From CBFFRJ01 sp051486985 (GTDB taxonomy: Bacteria; Pseudomonadota; Gammaproteobacteria; Enterobacterales; Enterobacteriaceae), in NCBI RefSeq assembly GCF_051486985.1, contig NZ_JAHVDV010000005.1, positions 1 to 64,000 of the forward strand: DNA of 64,000 nt, given 5' to 3'. Numbering within the stretch: the first letter of the stretch is position 1; every line of letters begins with the position of its first letter. The notes under the pieces were generated by a model. It worked only from the letters and a program-made list of their open reading frames with translations. It was not told the origin of the DNA and did no database searches. Below, in pieces: positions 61,110 to 64,000 of the stretch. The position numbers and the translations under genes are program-made.

Positions 61110-62762
61110 TTACGCACCTAACATCTGCTGTAAATCCTGCTCGACGGTGGTGATGGCACGCAGACCGAATTTTTCGTTCAGTACCGCCAACAGGTCAGGC
61201 GTCAGGAAGCCTGGCGCAGTCGGGCCGGTGACGATGTTGGTAACACCCAGCGACAGCAGCGTCAGCAGGATAACGATAGCTTTCTGCTCGAACCAGGAGA
61301 GCACCAGTGAGAGCGGCAGGTCATTCACGCCACAACCGAGTTTTTCGGCCAGCGTCACCGCCAGGATAATGGCAGAGTAAGCATCGTTACACTGACCGGC
61401 ATCGACCAGACGCGGCAGCCCTTCAATGTTGCCGAAGTCCAGTTTATTAAAGCGATATTTGCCACACGCCAGGGTCAGAATCAGACAGTCGTCCGGCACG
61501 CTGGTGGCAAAATCAGTAAAATAGTTACGTTCACCGCGGGCCCCGTCGCAGCCGCCCACGAGGAAGATGTGACGCAGTTTTTCGCGGCTGACGAGATCAA
61601 TCAGCGTATCAGCGGCCCCCAGCAGTGTCTGACGCCCGAAACCAACGGTAATCAGATGCTCAATTTCACTGTACGGGAAGCCAGCCAGCTGCTGCGCCTG
61701 CTCAATCACGCGGGTGAAGTCGTCACCTTCCAGGTGGTTAACGCCTGGCCAGCCGACAATGCTGCGAGTCCAGATGCGTTCATCATAAGCGCCGACGGTC
61801 GGGTCGATGATGCAGTTCGAGGTCATCACAATGGGACCCGGGAAGCGGGCAAATTCAACCTGCTGGTTCTGCCAGCCGCTGCCGTAGTTACCCACCAGAT
61901 GTTTGTATTTACGCAGTTCCGGATAACCGTGCGCAGGCAGCATCTCACCGTGGGTATAGACGTTAACGCCGGTACCTTCGGTTTGTTGCAGCAGATTATG
62001 CAGATCTTTCAGATCATGGCCGGAAATCAGAATGCATTTACCAGCAACGGCCTTCACGTTGACCTGTGTTGGGGTCGGATGCCCGTAGGCGGTCGTTTCG
62101 CCCGCATCCAGAATGCTCATGACCCTGAAGTTCATCTGACCAATTTCCATTGAGCAGTCGAGCAGCGCATTCATATCCGCAGGCCAGGTACCCAGCCACG
62201 CCATAATCTTGTGGTACTGAGCGTAGATCTCATTGTCGTACTGACCGAGCACGTGCGCGTGCTCCATATAGGCGGCAGCCCCTTTCAGGCCATAGAGGCA
62301 GAGAAGTCGCAGGCCGAGAATGTTTTCACCAATAACCGCTTTATCAATATTCGGCGTAAACGCAGCGGCCTGGCGCTGAAGATCGCCAAGGTCGTCGCTC
62401 AGCAGTTGCAGGTCTGCCATTGGATTTTCGACGGTAGCGGCAGGATCAATGCTCAGGCACTGCGCTTTTAAGGCTTCACGGTAGGCAATGGCTTCACGCG
62501 CGTAACCGACAATTCGCACGGAGTCGAAGTTGACGTTGGTCAGGGTAGAGAAGAAGGCGCGAGGTGCGAAATTATCGATCTCATGAACGATAATGCCGTA
62601 TTCACGCGCTTTGCTGGCCCAGGCAGACAGCCCCTGAAGTGCGGCGATCAGCAGATCCTGCAGGTCCGATGTTTCGGCCGTTTTGCCGCACATACCCTGC
62701 GCGTAAGCGCAGCCATCGCCCGCCGGGGTACGGATGGTTTGTTCACATTGCACACAAAACAT
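61110..62762 (-). CDS. hcp: Hydroxylamine reductase / NO reductase Hcp (hybrid-cluster protein)
   Basis: Hcp is a cytosolic iron-sulfur protein that reduces nitric oxide (and hydroxylamine in vitro) under anaerobic, nitrosative stress. It has 550 residues as in E. coli. The N-terminal cubane ligands are C3, C6, C18 and C25 (MFCVQCEQ, DGCAYAQGMCGK). Hybrid-cluster regions include GHDLKDLHNLL, GEMLPAHGYP, LTLACGKYRFNKLDFG and VDAGQCNDAYSA. The ATG at 62762 has AAGG 7 bases upstream; a GTG two codons earlier is less likely. Operators for NsrR and possibly FNR lie upstream. Confidence 0.97.
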   Translation of the reverse strand: MFCVQCEQTIRTPAGDGCAYAQGMCGKTAETSDLQDLLIAALQGLSAWASKAREYGIIVHEIDNFAPRAFFSTLTNVNFDSVRIVGYAREAIAYREALKAQCLSIDPAATVENPMADLQLLSDDLGDLQRQAAAFTPNIDKAVIGENILGLRLLCLYGLKGAAAYMEHAHVLGQYDNEIYAQYHKIMAWLGTWPADMNALLDCSMEIGQMNFRVMSILDAGETTAYGHPTPTQVNVKAVAGKCILISGHDLKDLHNLLQQTEGTGVNVYTHGEMLPAHGYPELRKYKHLVGNYGSGWQNQQVEFARFPGPIVMTSNCIIDPTVGAYDERIWTRSIVGWPGVNHLEGDDFTRVIEQAQQLAGFPYSEIEHLITVGFGRQTLLGAADTLIDLVSREKLRHIFLVGGCDGARGERNYFTDFATSVPDDCLILTLACGKYRFNKLDFGNIEGLPRLVDAGQCNDAYSAIILAVTLAEKLGCGVNDLPLSLVLSWFEQKAIVILLTLLSLGVTNIVTGPTAPGFLTPDLLAVLNEKFGLRAITTVEQDLQQMLGA

Positions 62763-62783
62763 AGTCACACCTTATAAGTTTTA

Positions 62784-62806
62784 AAGTTATATTTAAAATA
62801 CATGTT
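62784..62806. promoter_or_regulatory. NsrR operator upstream of hcp
   Basis: AAGTTATATTT-A-AAATACATGTT is an 11-1-11 palindrome that fits the NsrR site pattern (AAG-TG-ATTT-N-AAAT-CA-CTT) and ends 22 bases before the hcp ATG. In E. coli hcp-hcr is strongly repressed by NsrR and induced by nitric oxide. Confidence 0.7.
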
Positions 62807-62865
62807 TAAGATTAAGCGGGTGTGGTGAGGCTTAAAAGGGGTTTTTTACGCAATATGCACATAGA

Positions 62866-62879
62866 TTGATTTAGCGCAA
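62866..62879. promoter_or_regulatory. Candidate FNR site upstream of hcp
   Basis: TTGAT-TTAG-CGCAA has one perfect and one weaker half of the FNR palindrome (TTGAT-N4-ATCAA), about 104 bases upstream of hcp. FNR activation of hcp-hcr is known in E. coli, but no good -10 is seen at the expected distance, so this is tentative. Confidence 0.4.
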
Positions 62880-62949
62880 TTTTGACAGCGTCAGCTGGTT
62901 TTGCCCCTTCGCAGGGGGAAATGCTGTTTTTACTCAGAGATCTCGCCGC

Positions 62950-62955
62950 TATACT
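62950..62955 (+). promoter_or_regulatory. Candidate -10 element for ybjD
   Basis: TATACT lies 43 bases before the ybjD start; the -35 region (TTTTAC about 16 bases upstream) is poor. The best promoter-like match in the hcp-ybjD gap. Confidence 0.35.
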
Positions 62956-62997
62956 CAGGGTAACGTTATGGAAAATGGAATGTTTCCCGGAGGGGTT

Positions 62998-64000
62998 ATG
63001 ATCCTTGAACGCGTCGAAATTGCAGGGTTTCGTGGCATTAATCGGCTCTCGTTGATGCTTGAGCAAAACAATGTGCTTATCGGTGAGAATGCGTGGGGTA
63101 AATCGAGTTTGCTGGATGCGTTAACCTTACTGCTGGCCCCGGCTCCCGAGCTTTACCATTTTGTTCGCGACGATTTTTGGTTTCCCCCTGGCGATATTCA
63201 TGGTAGGGAGCATCATCTGCACATTATTCTCACCTTCCGTGAATCGGTGCCCGGTCGCCATCGGGTTCGACGTTATCGCCCTCTGGAAGCATGTTGGATG
63301 GCGAGTAGCGACGGATACCATCGTCTGTTTTACCGACTGGAGGGGGAGCTCGCAGAAGAGGGCAGCGTCATGACGCTCCGCACTTTTCTTGACGCCGAGG
63401 GAAATCCATTGCCCCTCACGGATATTGACGCTCTGGCCCATCATCTGATCCGCCTCATGCCCGTTTTGCGGCTGCGGGATGCGCGCTTTATGCGCCGCCT
63501 TCACGCTGGAGAAGAGGCCGGGGTGCCGGAAACTGACGCCACCGCGCGTCAGCTTGACCTTCTCTCACATGAGCTGCTCTCCCAACCGCAAAATCTTTCT
63601 GATGCGCAAATTCGTCATGGTTTATCTGCGATGGTCCAACTGCTTGAACACTACTTTGCTGAACAGGGAAGCGGGCCCACGGCCCAGCGGCTGATGCGTC
63701 GGCGCTCTCATGATGAACAGCGCAGCTGGCGTTATCTTGATGTCATAAACCGGGTCATCGACAGACCCGGTGGCCGAATGTATCGCGTCATTTTACTGGG
63801 CTTTTTTGCCACCCTGTTGCGGGCTAAAGGGAATGTCCGCCTGGACAGGGACGCCCGACCACTGCTGCTGGTGGAAGATCCTGAGACCCGGTTGCATCCG
63901 ATTATGCTCTCTGTCGCCTGGCATCTCCTCAATTTACTGCCCCTGCAGAAAATCACGACCACCAACTCAGGTGAACTGCTTTCCCTTACGCCGGTCGAGC
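62998..64000 (+). CDS. ybjD: OLD-family ATP-dependent endonuclease YbjD (5' part)
   Basis: YbjD is an ABC-type ATPase joined to a TOPRIM nuclease domain, of the OLD (overcoming lysogenization defect) family; its cellular role is unclear. The window holds the first 334 codons and stops before the TOPRIM domain (E. coli protein 552 residues). The start MILERVEIAGFRGINRLSLM is almost identical to E. coli, with Walker A GENAWGKSS near 30-38 and an ABC-like Walker B LLLVEDPETRLHP near 300. The ATG at 62998 has GGAGGGG 5 bases upstream. In E. coli lysO and aqpZ separate it from hcp; they are absent here. Confidence 0.94.
   Translation, partial: MILERVEIAGFRGINRLSLMLEQNNVLIGENAWGKSSLLDALTLLLAPAPELYHFVRDDFWFPPGDIHGREHHLHIILTFRESVPGRHRVRRYRPLEACWMASSDGYHRLFYRLEGELAEEGSVMTLRTFLDAEGNPLPLTDIDALAHHLIRLMPVLRLRDARFMRRLHAGEEAGVPETDATARQLDLLSHELLSQPQNLSDAQIRHGLSAMVQLLEHYFAEQGSGPTAQRLMRRRSHDEQRSWRYLDVINRVIDRPGGRMYRVILLGFFATLLRAKGNVRLDRDARPLLLVEDPETRLHPIMLSVAWHLLNLLPLQKITTTNSGELLSLTPVE

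Overview
The window is chromosomal DNA of a gamma-proteobacterium of the Enterobacteriaceae. Most of it follows the Escherichia coli gene order moeBA - iaaA - gsiABCD - rimO - bssR - yliI - gstB - dacC - deoR - ybjG - mdfA - ybjH - ybjJ - rcdA - rybB - ybjL - ybjM - grxA - nfsA - rimK - ybjN - potFGHI - ybjO - rlmC - artJMQIP - ybjP - ybjQ - amiD - ybjS - ybjT - ltaE - poxB - hcr - hcp - ybjD. Protein lengths usually equal those of E. coli to within a few residues. The dense packing, GC-rich coding sequence and lack of several E. coli genes suggest Enterobacter, Lelliottia, Leclercia or a close relative; I cannot fix the genus by eye. No tRNA, rRNA, insertion sequence, prophage or CRISPR array was seen.

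Four places depart from the E. coli order. (1) Between gsiD and rimO, where E. coli has yliE and dgcI, lies a cassette of a LysR regulator, a D-2-hydroxyacid dehydrogenase and a GudP-like MFS transporter (8830-12155). (2) Between rimO and bssR lies an insert of about 11.6 kb (13.6-25.1 kb): a small unknown gene, a glutathione-transferase-like gene and a seven-gene operon. That operon would usually be labelled urea degradation, but its sequence marks it as a guanidine uptake and assimilation operon: an ABC transporter, two carboxyguanidine deiminase subunits, a biotin-dependent carboxylase and allophanate hydrolase. (3) An OmpR-type response regulator and histidine kinase sit between rlmC and artJ. 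(4) A DoxX-family membrane protein sits between poxB and hcr. ybjI, ybjC and the lysO-aqpZ pair are missing from their E. coli positions.

The most interesting region is the guanidine operon. Its leader (15341-15471) has the conserved segments of the guanidine-I (ykkC) riboswitch followed by an intrinsic terminator. A second, structurally unrelated guanidine-II (mini-ykkC) riboswitch, made of two hairpins that both carry ACGA tetraloops, lies inside the operon at 19648-19696, just before the carboxylase gene. A 34-codon ORF with a GGAGG ribosome-binding site ends 10 bases before the second riboswitch. One operon thus appears to sense the same ligand twice with different RNA folds: once for the whole transcript and once for the ATP-consuming carboxylase-hydrolase half.

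The remainder is core physiology: molybdenum cofactor synthesis (moeBA), glutathione import (gsi), ribosomal protein and rRNA modification (rimO, rimK, rlmC), cell wall and envelope (dacC, ybjG, amiD), drug efflux (mdfA), redox (grxA, nfsA), putrescine and arginine uptake (pot, art), pyruvate oxidation (poxB) and nitrosative-stress defence (hcp-hcr, with an NsrR-like operator). The window ends inside ybjD.
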